From contig JBBPSI010000198.1 of assembly GCA_038093515.1 (NCBI GenBank), forward strand, positions 1 to 44,740: 44,740 bases of DNA. The letters are read 5' to 3'. Position 1 is the stretch's first letter. Each line of letters opens with the position of its first letter. The stretch comes from Butyriboletus loyo. Lineage: Eukaryota > Basidiomycota > Agaricomycetes > Boletales > Boletaceae. Positions 20,290 through 31,482 of this stretch are shown here, piece after piece. Made by a program: the position numbers and the translations under genes. The notes beneath the pieces were generated by a model that was given only the letters and a program-made list of their open reading frames with translations, did no database searches and was not told the DNA's origin.

Positions 20290-22172
20290 GCGCTACGTCG
20301 TTATTTGGTCCTTGGCCATTCTCGTGAGTTGGTCTGATAAACGACACCTCGTTGCCGCTCAGTCTGGACCCCACGACAACTTCGATCCGACTCCGACTAC
20401 CACCATCCTCCCCTTTGAGCCTCGCTGGTAACCCCGTAAACTTTGACCGCAGTGCCTCGTACTTTCTTCTCTGCGCTTGGCCCGATCTTATCCACCGCGC
20501 GCACGAAATCTGCCGTAGTGACCACCACCCTCGGACCCGCTTCCCCGTGTCCACGTCCCTCCGCCTCCGCCTCCCTTTCCTCCATCTCCTCAAGCGACCC
20601 CAACAAGCGCAGCACCAACGTCAAACCACGTGACATCTGGAACCCTTCCCGTTTCGACGAGGGCTGAACTTGGGCGAGTGTGGCACGGAAATCAGAGGAC
20701 ATGATGCACAGCGGTGCGAGTTGGGATTCTGTCAATGCAGACGGATGTGCGTTCAGGAAGTGTGCAATGGAGCTCGAGGAGAGCTGGTTGACGAGCGAAG
20801 CGAACGGTCGAGTAGGGTGTGAAGGTGGTGCTTCTGTCGTTGGCGTGTGAGGGATCGAATCGATGACCATTGGGGTATCGCTGTCGTCGGTTGTCATTTC
20901 CGGCGCGCCGGTAGAACGAGAGTCCCTTCAGAGAGTTCTTTAAATATTCGCTTGACGACGATAACACCTGCTGCCCCCGTCAATGCCGACAAATCCGCAC
21001 CGACGTATCCTGGCGTTGCTTTTGCGAGGGATGTATGATCGAAATCACCCTCGAGTCGAATTTTGGCGCATAGCATGCGAAGTATACTGTGTTTGTATAC
21101 GTGAGGAAACGAGTCTGATGGAGGAAGCGAGTAACGGGAAAATGGACTTGTTCACTATTCCTGGCGTCCTCGTCGGGTACATCTATGCTTATTTCGTGAT
21201 CAAATCGATCAGCGCGACGCAGTGCAGCGTCCGGGGGGTCGGTTCGGTTCATAGCACCAGTGACGATCATAGGCCTGTTTTCTGTCTTTTCCCAGGACGT
21301 GTCTTCAGGACATTTAGTTATACATTTCTGAGGACGTTGGAATAGAGGGACACCGACCGTCCATGCATATCAAGAACTGAGCCACGATCCCCGACACGAT
21401 CGACGGCGCCGATATACATACTAATGAAAGGCACGCCAAGCTCCTACGTCAACGACACACATACACACCTCCAAAAAAATACATCAGCACACACACGCCC
21501 TTCCACACCATCGACAATGAATTTGGATTCACCCCAGCGATCGCGTTCGCCAGCAGTGTCTTGCCACACCCAGGCGAACCATGCAACAACACCCCACGTG
21601 GAGGCTGGACAGTGGACCCCCGTATGCAAGTAAATCTCGGGATGGCATAGCGGCATGGCGACGAGCTCGAGCATCTTTTCGACGCAGGACTCGACGCCGC
21701 CGAGGTCGGACAGGCGTGTCAGGGGGCGGTGCGTATGTCTTGGATGTATTTCCCCCGCCTCCGCCTTCGCCCCCGCCCCCGCCCCTGTCACCACCGCTGG
21801 TGATCGTGCGAAGTCGCTTCGTCCCGTCGTTGTCTCCTGCACTACGGCGTATCCTGCGTATCGAAGATGGAGGGCGGTGCTCTGTAGGCGTGGGGTTAGC
21901 CTGCGTGCCCGTCGATGGCCCAGCTTCTGTGAGCTTGAGCTCCTCAGAGGGTGGCGCTACTTTGGCAGGTTACGGTTCGAATGAGCGGGATGTGGTGGTG
22001 GTGGCACTGTCGCGCCTGTCGTCGCCGGCGTTGGTTGTGGTGCCATGACAGCATTGAGGTTCAGTTTAGCTTTACGATGGGCCGACCAGAGACCCTGCAT
22101 GGATCGGCTGAGTGCGTCGGAGCCTCGTCTAAGCGTTTTTTTTTTGTGGTCATGAATGGATCGTACATCCAT
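20290..22172 (-). pseudogene. RIX7/NVL-type AAA-ATPase relic lacking both ATPase cores
   Basis: Minus-strand blocks in order match ribosome-biogenesis AAA-ATPase Rix7. The first is a low-complexity N-terminus, then [20 protein letters not shown] and IYLHTGV. In another frame comes [15 protein letters not shown] (Walker A of D1). Next is the pore-region start ELGVPFIS, then NRPMIVTGAMNRTDPPDAAL with RRADRFDHE (SRH region). LRLEGDFD-like and TPGYVGADLSALTGAAGV follow. Then comes the linker QLAPLCIMSSDF with QPSSKREGF, and the C-terminus TTADFVRAVDKIGPS and QRRKYEALRSKFTGLPARLK. A 7-nt insertion at about 21606-21618 breaks the frame before Walker A. The D1 stretch carrying Walker B is missing near 21391. 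Nearly all of D2 is missing near 20620. Further frame breaks follow at about 20890 and 20475. It is not a working ATPase. A functional copy is expected elsewhere because RIX7 is essential in yeast. Confidence 0.78.
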
Positions 22173-22291
22173 GCCTTGTGTCTGTTGACTTGAATATGAA
22201 TATGATCAAGTGCAAGACTCGAATCTCGAAAAAATAGCACAGTCACAATAACCTTCCTTTGATCAGCTGAAATGCGCCGACATTGTGTACT

Positions 22292-23905
22292 CTATTCAAA
22301 ACGTGCTTTATATTCCCCCAAACGCTCGCAGACCTCGACAATCTGTTCATCGCCAACGTTTGCGACTGAAAAACGAATCCATCTATCGTATCCCTCTTCA
22401 GACAGACCCAACGCCCGCCTCTCCATCTCGTCCGCTTCACTACAGAAAAATTGGACAGGAAGAAGGAGAACACCCAGCTCCTTTGCCAGGTGCTGACAAA
22501 GCGTGATCGAGGGCACGTTCTGGAAAGGATGTTTTACGAATGCATAATAACCTCCCTGGGAGCCGATCGTCCACCCCGACGGTAGCGACTTGCGAAGGAG
22601 CTCGTGGCGCGCCTTGAGTGCCTTGGCATTCGAGAGGATGAACGACCGAAGCTCTGATAGGAGTGACGCATTTGCAAGGGCCAGTTGCGGGGACCGGGGA
22701 GCGCAAATCTGGATACAGTCGAGCGTCGTCATGATGGGATTCAGAAACTCGGGCGATGCGATGACTACGCCGAGACGGTGTCCAGGAATGGCATACGATT
22801 TGGAGAACGAGTAGAGGTGGATAATGGTCGATCTCCAAGACCAGCGTGGGTGTGAGATCTCGGTTTGTGTAGGGGAGAATAAGTTGTGTGGAGGGAAATG
22901 CTCCACAAAGTCGCGGTATGTCTCGTCGATGACGAGTGCGATGTTTTTCTCTTGCGCTAGTTCTGCGAATTGCGCTATGAGCGCAGGTGAGTAGATCGCG
23001 CCGGTCTGGCTCGGCAGGATGAGTCTGGGAAATGGTTAGAGGGGGGAAACTGACAGGATTATGTGGTGTGACTAATGCGATCGCTTTTGTCTTGGAAGTG
23101 ATCAGCTTCTTGCATTCCTCGACCGAAGGTAAAAAGCCCCGATCAGATCGAGTATACAACGACACAAGTTTGACGCCGAGCAGGTCGAGGCTCATACTAC
23201 CACGCGCGAGTCAATTCGACATATGAAGAAAAGACGAGAGGTACCGTACGAATGATTGAAGTACCTAGAGATTACGCATAAGTTAAAGGACAAGCACACT
23301 AGAAATTGCTAGGATTACCATGGCACAGGAAGGATCACTTCGTCCCCAGCGTCTGCTAGGCACATCACGGTTGCTATGAACGCCATGTTGCATCCACCCG
23401 TGATGGCAATGTCTTCGGCTCTGATGTCTGCGTTTTGTCCGTAGACCGTTTTCATTTCCTGAGCAAAGACAGCGCGTAGGTCTCGTTCTCCGAGGACGTG
23501 ACCGTAACCTGAACTTCGAGGAGACGAGGACGACTTCGCTAGCGCATATAGCAACACATCCGGTGGAGGACCTCCTGGGATACCCTGTGCCATATCGAGT
23601 AGCGGACGAGCAGGTGTAGAAGGGTATGCCAAACCCCATGCCCTGGCGCGGGGTATGCTAAAAGGGTAGCGCTCAAGATCAAGGTTGGCTGGCAGAAAGG
23701 ACAAACGCGCACGGAGGCTGAGTGGTATTGAGGACACTCCGAGAGAGCCGAAAAGCAAGGTTGGGAATCGACATATCTAAAGCACGTCGCTGGTAATGAA
23801 CCTGTGAGGGAACACGAACTAGATATACGGATGGGTAAGTCCTCCAGTCGAGTATGCACGAGATTGTATGATGTACCTAGATAGATAATCAGTAGTATGA
23901 GTCAT
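22292..23905 (-). CDS. Class I/II PLP-dependent aminotransferase
   Basis: Minus-strand exons 23877-23905, 23319-23717, 23250-23264, 23055-23196 and 22292-23005 total 1299 nt (432 aa). The fold-type I markers are present in order: LLDMAQGIPGGPPPDVLLYA (N-terminal substrate loop), YGHVLGERDLR, GGCNMAFIATVMCLADAGDE, VTPHNPTGAIYSP (Asn contacting PLP), ALVIDETYRDF (Asp to the pyridine N) and YSFSKSYAIPGHRLG (Schiff-base Lys and phosphate-binding Arg). The C-terminal part has GWTIGSQGGYYAFVKHPF. It probably transfers amino groups from an aromatic or aliphatic amino acid to a keto acid; the substrate is unknown. Exon 3 is a 15-nt micro-exon. Exon 1 and its 159-nt intron are the weakest part, because the long ORF has no early ATG of its own. 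Confidence 0.8.
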
Positions 23906-23992
23906 AGTAGCGAGGCAGCGCGTCGTGAGAATAGGGTGGTGTCCAAATAAGGAAATTTAACGAATGTAAGTAGTCTTAGCTAGTACCAAGTA

Positions 23993-24126
23993 CAGTCGAT
24001 ATGCTCATAATGCATAGGCTCATAATGCATAAACCCTACACTCAGGGTGAACCAAACCTTGACTAAACCTAGTATCGCTTAATGGTCATTAGGAACCGTT
24101 GTTATGCATTATGAGCATATCGACTG
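23993..24126. mobile_element. 134-bp MITE, Tc1/mariner type
   Basis: Near-perfect terminal inverted repeats of about 26 bp begin CAGTCGATATGCTCATAATG at 23993. They are mirrored at 24103-24126, and TA flanks both sides (23991-23992 and 24127-24128). The TA duplication and CAGT ends are typical of Tc1/mariner/Fot1-like elements. A 14-bp internal repeat (GCTCATAATGCATA) occurs twice at the left end, at 24003 and 24019. There is no coding capacity. Confidence 0.8.
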
Positions 24127-24401
24127 TACTAGTCTATCCACGGGATGATCTCCAACAGAACTGTCCCTTTTTTTCAGGCCACGCCCCGCACTCCTGTGTC
24201 AGGGATCGACTACCCGCTTCCTCATTCAGCTCTTTTTCGAGTTATGGCCACAGAAAGTCCGTTTTTCGGGTCATGGATCACTACCCTTCCGATCGTGCCC
24301 GACCGGTCTCAATTTTCGCATACATATGTGGGGAGGCGTGTTTGTCCCTCCCCGGAGCTTCCCCATTCACGTTTCCTCCCTGTCCTGCAAGCGCATCAAA
24401 T

Positions 24402-25784
24402 ATGCCTACCAGAGACATCCCTCTTGACAAGGCAGAGCTCCTGTCAATGTTACTCGAAGGGCTCTTGTATGGTAAAATCCGTCAACGATATGTGGTAGGA
24501 AAGACATACTGAATTTTTCTTGGCAAGGCTTCTCCTTGCCGATGTTCGGAGGAACAATCTGGGCACTGTCCTTTCAACCGTCCAGCAACCAAATAAACCG
24601 TAAGATGCTAACGGTAGCATGCATGCTGCTGCTGTGTAGCACGGTGGTACGTGCTTTCTCTTGTTATCCTGGATAATCATCGGTCAGATATCTTGGGGGT
24701 ATACAGCACGTCGTAATCCGTATCATAAGGACCACGCAGGGTTTGCTATTGTTCCGAGACACCTTCCCAGGGGGTCCTATCGGGTATTTTTCTGACGTCT
24801 CGAACTGGACGTTCGTGTCCAAGAACTACGTGTATACTGCGCAGACGTTAATAGGGGACGGTGTCGTCGTAAGCTTTCACTGCGTCCAGATGAACAGCAT
24901 CCGCTAACTCCATCGTAGCTCTACCGCTGTTATGCGGTATGGCAATCTAAACTCGTCATGATTTTGCCTGGGCTGCTTTGGGTTGCCGTTGTTAGTACGT
25001 GTGTCGTAGCGTCCAGGGGGGATTTATGTCATTAACGACCTGTCTGAAGTAACTGGAATCGCATCTCCGTATACCGAATCGCACACGACGCAACACGTGG
25101 TCTTCGAGGGGAGCCTCTCGCTATGGATTACGTCGTTTTGGGCATCAACGTTGACGACCAACCTACTGACGACCCGTACGTACTCGCGTTTCGGCGCACG
25201 CTGAAGAAGGCTTCATCAACTTCTTTCTCACCTCTACCAGTTCTACTGGCTTACCGTGTCTGGTATATCGACCAGAATATCACGCGCTCGCTTCGCCACC
25301 ACAAGTCTCAACTGCGGCCCGTCCTACACGTCATCATCGATGCTGGCATGATTTACTCCTTCACCCTTCTCGCGGCGTTGATCTGCTTCGTGAACCGATC
25401 GAACGGTCAATACGTGATTCTAGACATGGTCGGTCATTCATCGACCATCGCTAGTTCGCTCATGAGAATAATTCCAGTGAAACGTTCTTACTGACTTGCT
25501 AGATTACGCCGATCATAGCCATCACGTTTTACATGGTCATCATCCGAGTCGGGTTGGATAATCGGGCGAACCGGCTAACGAGTTGGCGCCCAGTCGAACA
25601 TACGACCACCAATAACAACGTTACTGGAGACCGAAGGAGTAAAACTCAAGTTCATACCATGACATTGGTCGAGAACAACGTCGACGATGATCAGCGTTCC
25701 CCGATGGGTCCCAGGACTTCCATGATTATCGAGAGCAACCGTCGGAGCGAGATTACGTTCGACGTCGTTGTAGAGATGGTCTGA
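24402..25784 (+). CDS. Seven-helix membrane protein of an Agaricomycete-expanded family
   Basis: Exons 24402-24471, 24528-24646, 24707-24868, 24919-24994, 25050-25175, 25241-25428 and 25503-25784 total 1023 nt (340 aa), all phases consistent. Hydrophobic segments follow one another: LPMFGGTIWALSF, MLTVACMLLLCST, YVYTAQTLIGDGVV, LVMILPGLLWVAVV, SLSLWITSFWASTLTTNLL, VIIDAGMIYSFTLLAALICF and ITPIIAITFYMVIIRVGL. A polar Asn/Thr-rich cytosolic-looking tail of about 75 residues ends FDVVVEMV. The overall plan (short N-terminus, seven helices, polar tail) is that of a fungal orphan 7-TM protein common in mushroom-forming fungi. No ligand or G-protein role can be claimed. The MITE lies about 275 bp upstream, in the likely promoter. 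Confidence 0.75.
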
Positions 25785-26294
25785 TCCCGTTTCTCAGTGT
25801 TTGTTTCTCCATGCCCGGGACCGCTCTGGATGTGTGGCAGACGAAATATGTATGAGTAAATGTATCTCTATGACTTGTACGATGTTGGCGCTTCTTGGAG
25901 TTTGTCTCGGGCTTGGCGCCTAACGTTTAGGTAGCTCAAGTCTTCGTCGCCGCTCTTTATCAGTAGCGGAACCCCAAACTCGTTGAGACATACAAACAAT
26001 ATTTACACAGACAATGCACCAAGTATGTATATGTATATGCACGAAAAGGAGCCCGAGAATGGGGAAAAAAGTACTTTGTTGTATCATCACAAGGTTCCAG
26101 ACTCCTTTAGAGGTTGGACGGACCATGAGATAACAAGTGAGTATCAAATCCAAGTAAAAGACGATTTTAACGCTACATGAAATGTTTGGGAATAAAGGGG
26201 AGTATGTAGTTAGACTTGAAGGTATATATTCATGAATGATGACGGGCGCTCGGAGCGGCACTCAGTTATGTTATCCAAAAGTGTGATGCGTTAG
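25785..26294. other. Intergenic between convergent genes
   Basis: About 0.5 kb, AT-richer than its neighbours, between the ends of the 7-TM gene and the first unknown-family gene. No gene, repeat or RNA was recognised. Confidence 0.4.
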
Positions 26295-27307
26295 CTACAC
26301 GATGTCGATATCGGCGACCCAATTCCCGCCGATTGTACCACGCAATCTGACCAGATGAAGCTGCGCCAGCTGCACGCCCAACGAATCCGATCTCGCACGT
26401 AGACCTTGATGAAGCGCGATATTGTAAAAACCGACTTCTTCCGGTAACAGTCTTTCTGTCTCCACTCTCTAACAAACACGACAAAGAGGGGGACGCATCG
26501 AGGAAATAAAGCATTTAATTGCACTGTCAGAGACGTGGGGAGTGAAGAAACGCACCCAGAATAAACAGCAATACATCGTCGTGATCTTCCGTCCGAGGTC
26601 GAATCGCGTCAACGGTCCACCGTCGCCTGCAACAGTGCTGATCACGGACTCTCGGCGCTCATATCCGGGCCACTGCAGATAGGTATGCGTCAGCATCGAT
26701 CCCAACATTGATCTCTGTCCACGTTTCACTTTCACTCACCGCGATAACAAAACTTATGTCCCTGATGCCGAATCCATTGAAGACGATATCCCTCGCATCC
26801 TGCAAGGAGTCCATCCTATCTCCATAAAGGTCTTCAAGGGGAACCCCTATTTCACAACGACAAAAACGTCCGTCAATCTTTGCGCTGACGTCTCGAACTA
26901 GCATTAGAAATCGTACCTGCCGAAGGACACGCGGGATCCAAATTTCTAAACTCGACGACGAACTGTATTCCACGGATTGGCACGTCGTACACCGGTACTG
27001 GCTCCGCCGGAAGATCATTAGGACGAGGCCATTTACCAACTAGGCCCGGTGAACCGATAGGTGCGACAGCGTAATCTGGGTATTTGAGGTAAACCTCCAT
27101 CTGTTTACTCAGTACACCATTGGGATCTGTCCAGTCGGGTTCGTTGCGCTTATGGAAGTAATACTTGTCCAGTAGCTTGCCCGGGGTCTGCTTAGTAAAC
27201 GTGGGGGTCGAGTCTGTGTAAGTATATCCTGGTGGAAGTGGTGCGTGGAGTTGTGAGGGTTGGACGGTGGTGGGTGGGTGCCAGGGACGCGAAGAATCTG
27301 CAGACAT
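26295..27307 (-). CDS. Unrecognised fungal family, paralogue 1
   Basis: Minus-strand exons 26917-27307, 26740-26846, 26556-26672 and 26295-26468 sum to 789 nt (262 aa). The N-terminal half is Pro-rich (MSADSSRPWHPPTTVQPSQL). It is followed by a possible beta-rich part (PVPVYDVPIRGIQFVVEFRN), then VFNGFGIRDISFVI, then WPGYERRESVI and GGPLTRFDLGRKI, and finally QLAQLHLVRLRGTIGGNWVADI. I cannot assign a function. Exon 2 (107 nt) and exon 3 (117 nt) have exactly the same lengths and phases as those of the tandem paralogue at 27838-29049. That strongly supports this model and a duplication origin. No signal peptide or membrane segment is visible, so a cytosolic or nuclear protein is likely. Confidence 0.7.
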
Positions 27308-27837
27308 GAGAACGGAGAAGGAAAATGACTAGGAAGAAGTGATTAAAGATGTCTCGTTGAAGTTGCCAACGCATGTCGAAGAGCGAAGCTTTTATACATC
27401 GAGCGCGTTGTCAAAGCACCATCCACATCCACGTATCTACAAAGAAAGTGGTCAATATAAAGATCAAAGCCGAATGTGCGCAAGAGAGGTCCATTGTGTA
27501 GTGTGGACCACAAAGAGAACTTGTGGTATTCTGAAAAGGATTGTGGTGGCGATCGCAGTGGTCCAAGCACGAAATTAGTAAAGGTGGCCCGTAAACATTG
27601 CCAAGCACACTAGTCGTAGCGCGCATCGCGCTGCCACGAAACCGTGTTTACATAGTCAAAGGTGGTATCGCAAGCAAATGAAAATGACTATATTGTTCTC
27701 AGTGTAGCTCATTAGGCCAATTACGACAACCACAAGGGCCACGTTGGTATAGGAGTATGAAACATCGGATCCAAGTACCGGTAATGCATGATGGGGAGAA
27801 ACAAGTTTGATGAGGGTGATGGCGACTCACGGATCTC
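27308..27837. other. Intergenic between tandem paralogues
   Basis: About 0.53 kb between the two copies of the unknown family. It holds the upstream region of paralogue 1 and the 3' end of paralogue 2. No other gene was recognised. Confidence 0.4.
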
Positions 27838-29049
27838 TCAAGACATCGAAACAGCTCTTATTTCAGCCATCCATTCCCCACTACTCGTATTCCTCACTGT
27901 AATGAGATGCAGCTGTTCAAATCTGATTCCAGGAGGCGACAACCCTGGGGATGATGAAGAAATCGTGTAGGGTCCAGGTTGTACGGGGGGGATAGGTCGT
28001 GACGTTATCTGCTACACCACAGGGGAGCCTGTGTGAGACCGTGTACGCATCCAACATAGAAATGGGTAGGCAACGTACGTAGAAGAATTCGGCAAATGCA
28101 AGGGAAACCTCATAACCCAATTCAGCACGGGTTATCGGCTTACCGTCCGTGCCGAAAGCGGATATCACCTTCGCAAACGGAGGATAATTCGGCCACTATA
28201 GTTAATATGATATAAGATATTGAGTATTTCCATCAGAATAGAGGACGCACGAGTATATTGAGTCGCAGATTGGTAAGGCCCAATCCATCGAACACACACT
28301 GATAAGGATTCTGGAGGCCGGACACATTACCATGCAAGAGGTCCGACATTGGTATCCCTGAGCCACGTCTCTCAGGCATGCAGGGTCAAGTCACCATGCG
28401 ATAACATACCTTCTACCTGAACGCCGATACCCCAATCAGAACACCGGAAATCAACAATGAGGCCAGTGCCGCTCCTCTGGTTGTCCACGGCAAGCAGCGG
28501 AATCTGAACGACACCATCCAACTGTGGTTTAGTGGGCAGAGGATACGTGAGTACCGGTCTATGCTGGGGGTGGCCACGTGGTGTTCCATTCTGTGCTGCA
28601 CGTACCGAACCCGATTGGGCTTGTGACCAACTGGATAGAGGGCGCATATCTCCAAATATCTCATCTAGCGGTCGATGGTCTGTACATGTAATCTTGTCGC
28701 TGGATGACGGAATGTATTGGTCCGACAGGTCTGTAGAGCCGTCCATGTGATATATCCTCATGGGAACTACGGGATCAGAATTAATAGCACCCCCGGGGCC
28801 GACAGGGGTGCTTTTCTGTTGGGGAAGTAAACCATGGCCAGCAGCGGGGTTTAGTGGGGGATGGGCCTGCATCATCCTGCTAGAATCTGAACGCATATAC
28901 CCATTCACTGTATGGGTTTGGTCCTGTCTTGATTGAATGTTTTGTGCCGGCACGTGATGGAGAGATCCTAGTGGTTGATGAGGCGGATGGAGTCGTGCAG
29001 CGTTGGAAGTTCCAGGATAACGATAATTCAAGTGCGCGAAGAGATCCAT
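27838..29049 (-). CDS. Unrecognised fungal family, paralogue 2
   Basis: Minus-strand exons 28410-29049, 28251-28357, 28079-28195 and 27838-28008 sum to 1035 nt (344 aa). A long Pro/Gln/Ser-rich N-terminus precedes VVQIPLLAVDNQRSGTGLIV, then LQNPYQCVFDGLGLTNLRLN, then WPNYPPFAKVI and GKPITRAELGYEVSL, and finally RFEQLHLITVRNTSSGEWMA. It aligns end to end with paralogue 1 in its second half. The Trp-Pro-x-Tyr block opens exon 3 in both. The start is taken at 29049 because a good acceptor (TTTCACCAG) lies just upstream, implying an upstream intron from about 29156; an ATG at 29115 falls inside that intron. Function unknown. Confidence 0.65.
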
Positions 29050-30600
29050 AGTGCCAGACTGGAACGCGGCAGGAGCTGGTGAAAGATAATAAAGCAACAC
29101 TGATGATACAGTCATTCAAAAGAAATAGATTGCAAATACACGATATACATACCTTCACGTCAAGCCGGTTTTCTGTGGCTTGAGAAGTCACGATAGTGGC
29201 CCTACTTCCAATGGGTGAACGGTGACACAGGAACCGCTGGAGCAAGTCGAGTCGAGGCGGTCGTCGGTGGCGCACTTGCCCGACAAGACCCGAGAGACGA
29301 ATGAACACAGCGCGGGGAAACCAAAGGGAGAAAGACGATCGTAAATGTACTCGAGTACAGTCACGAAGCTGAGGTCACCAGAGAGGCGGACGAACGTAAA
29401 GGCAGTGAAACAAGTCAACGGCGTGGCAACTGCTACGTGGATGAGTGGGTGGAGTGGGAGGAGTAGACTTGGGAGAGCACTTGTTTCGCAATTCGCTCCT
29501 GGCTTGTTGGCATGCTTCCGGTGGAATGGTTCGGGTAAGTGGAACTAGGTCGGCGAGACATCCCTGGCGAATCGTTTCCGTCGATCGCACGCCAACCACC
29601 CACCAAACATTTGGTAACAGAATCCAAACGTCAAGATCCCCTAATTAAATGTTGCACTGTGGAAAGGGTGTTAGCACCGTGCCCATTTACAGTAAATATG
29701 GGCCGCCCATCGATGCATCAAGCGTGGGCGTCAACCATGCGGATCTAAAAGTTTTTGAGCCTCAACCCGGTGCGTCGTAGGTTGAAGCGTGATGGCCCTT
29801 ATTCCGACGTAAGGAAGGGTGTGAACAGTGAGCGCAGTGTCGTCTAGTATGATGGTCGGCAAACAGTTGGCGTGAAGTTCAAATTTTCGTTTATGTCAGT
29901 CAATATCGAACCTGAAAGTAACGTGCCAACTTGGCATTAGTATGTGAAACACAGAATAAATATTTTCCTGTTATGGTTAGTACTAGTTGTCTTAGTGGCC
30001 ATCATGCATCAATGCATCATGATTCTTCCGTCGGGCGGTTGGCAATCACCCACATGCAAGTTTCAGGCGCAATATACCCGACTGCGTGGTGCATCTCAAT
30101 GATGATTTTACTGACAGACCTGTAGATTCGAGACAGATAAAGAGGTCGGGTGCATGCACCCGCGACATTAACGCAGATGACAGCGATTCATCGGTCCAAG
30201 AGGGTTTATCCCAACGAGAAGACATGAATAGATGGATAACCGCCCATATCGGATTGTCCTTGCGGGTTACTCGAGGTGCTAGCATTCAAACTCGCACTTC
30301 TTTCGCATGCTTCTCGAGCTAACTTGCAAGGAGTCCTCCAAAGGCCTTTTTTTTCCCTTTTCGTCGACGAAGAGCCTCTGTCCGGCCGGTCTCTACGAAC
30401 AGAGCTTTCCATCGTTCACAATGCTTTGCCCACTCATCGATGTCATATACAGTATCTGGTTTTGTCGGGGAGTGACCTTGGATCTAAGTACCACACCAGT
30501 CACCCCTGTGCTGCTGCGTGCTCAGGTAAAAACCAACAAGCCAAAGTTCCAGACTCCACTTTCTCAACGCCACCGACAAACTCTTGACAAGCCGCCACAT
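29050..30600. other. Intergenic, no gene supported
   Basis: About 1.5 kb. A candidate donor near 29156 suggests a 5' non-coding exon of the unknown-family gene above 29157. Beyond that, only short unsupported ORFs occur on both strands. The stretch 30276-30600 may hold decayed 5' exons of the ICMT-like pseudogene, but I could not align them. Confidence 0.35.
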
Positions 30601-31482
30601 CACCCATATACATCGCCGAACTCAACCTCCAGATCTCTCCCACCCAGGTGCTCGAAGCACTTGTCGTTTGAAGCGCCCTTGACTTCTTCAGCCGCATAGA
30701 GGCAATATGAAAACGATCGTTATCAACCCTGAATCCAAGGGCGGACGCGTCAGAACGGAAACCATTCCCATCCTTGACTGGATTATCACCCCCATTTATG
30801 CACTAGCCACCTTCGTCCCTCCAGCGGTCTATATCGGTGCACTCGTGTCCAACAACTTTCGACAGCCAGAGTGGGTAGCACAATTTGCACTCTCAGACGA
30901 GATCGCAGGCGTTCGATTGGATCCGGCGTGGAAGGATGTGCTGAGAGCAGGGGCTTGTGTTACCGGGTTTTCGCTGAAGAACCTAGTAGATAATGCATTC
31001 TATCACTTGGGAGAACAATGCCACTCTCTAGGGGTGCGCATGCTGTTCGACGTCCGAGATTCTCCGTCTGATTTACCTTGGTTTCGTCTTCCCTCTATAG
31101 CGTCGTGAACGGCCTCGGGTCGTTCAGACAGGCCCATATACATGGGTCCGTCACCCGTTATACACGTGAACCCTCGTTCGGTTCGCGGAAAGAATACTTC
31201 GTTAATACGCACCGATATAGCACGGTTCTCTTGCAGGAAGTGATGTCGTTCATTATGTCGTTCATTAATACCACTCGTCGCGCTCGGAATCATCGCAGCT
31301 GCGTTCGCAGTCAAGATGCCCATCGAGGTACGCTTCAAGTTCTCCACCTGGTTCACCCGCACTGACTTCCGACTCGTGGAAAATCCAGGAGGACATCATT
31401 CAGCGGGATGAAGGAACTGGAGAGGGATAGAGAGAGTCCAAGAAGAGAGTCCCTACACGGATCATTCCCTACGTTTGGTAAA
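30601..31482 (+). pseudogene. Decayed paralogue of the ICMT-like methyltransferase
   Basis: Matches the intact gene at 2856-3887 block by block: IAELNLQISPTQVLEALVV, then ESKGGRVRTETIPILDW, IYALATFVPPAVYIGALV, HLGEQCHSLG, RRERPRVVQTGPYTWVRHP, LLQEVMSFIMSF, LVALGIIAAAFAVKMPIE, and the end KKRVPTRIIPYVW with TAA at 31480-31482. Breaks: an in-frame TGA at 30669-30671, a frame shift near 30705 before the KGGRVR block, a small deletion after the FIMSF block near 31266, and a frame shift near 31410 in the last exon. Intron positions agree with the intact copy, so this is a gene duplicate and not a retrocopy. It retains a GT donor where the intact gene has GC. An ORF caller would report 30707-31108 as a gene; that is only one exon plus an intron. 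Confidence 0.8.

Noticed and set aside
21606..21618. 13-nt GT-AG intron in the RIX7-like gene
   Set aside because: Far too short to be spliced. It is better read as a 7-nt insertion with a TCCA duplication.
30707..31108. Independent 133-aa gene
   Set aside because: It is one exon of the ICMT-like pseudogene plus intron sequence. Upstream and downstream blocks match the intact paralogue in broken frames.
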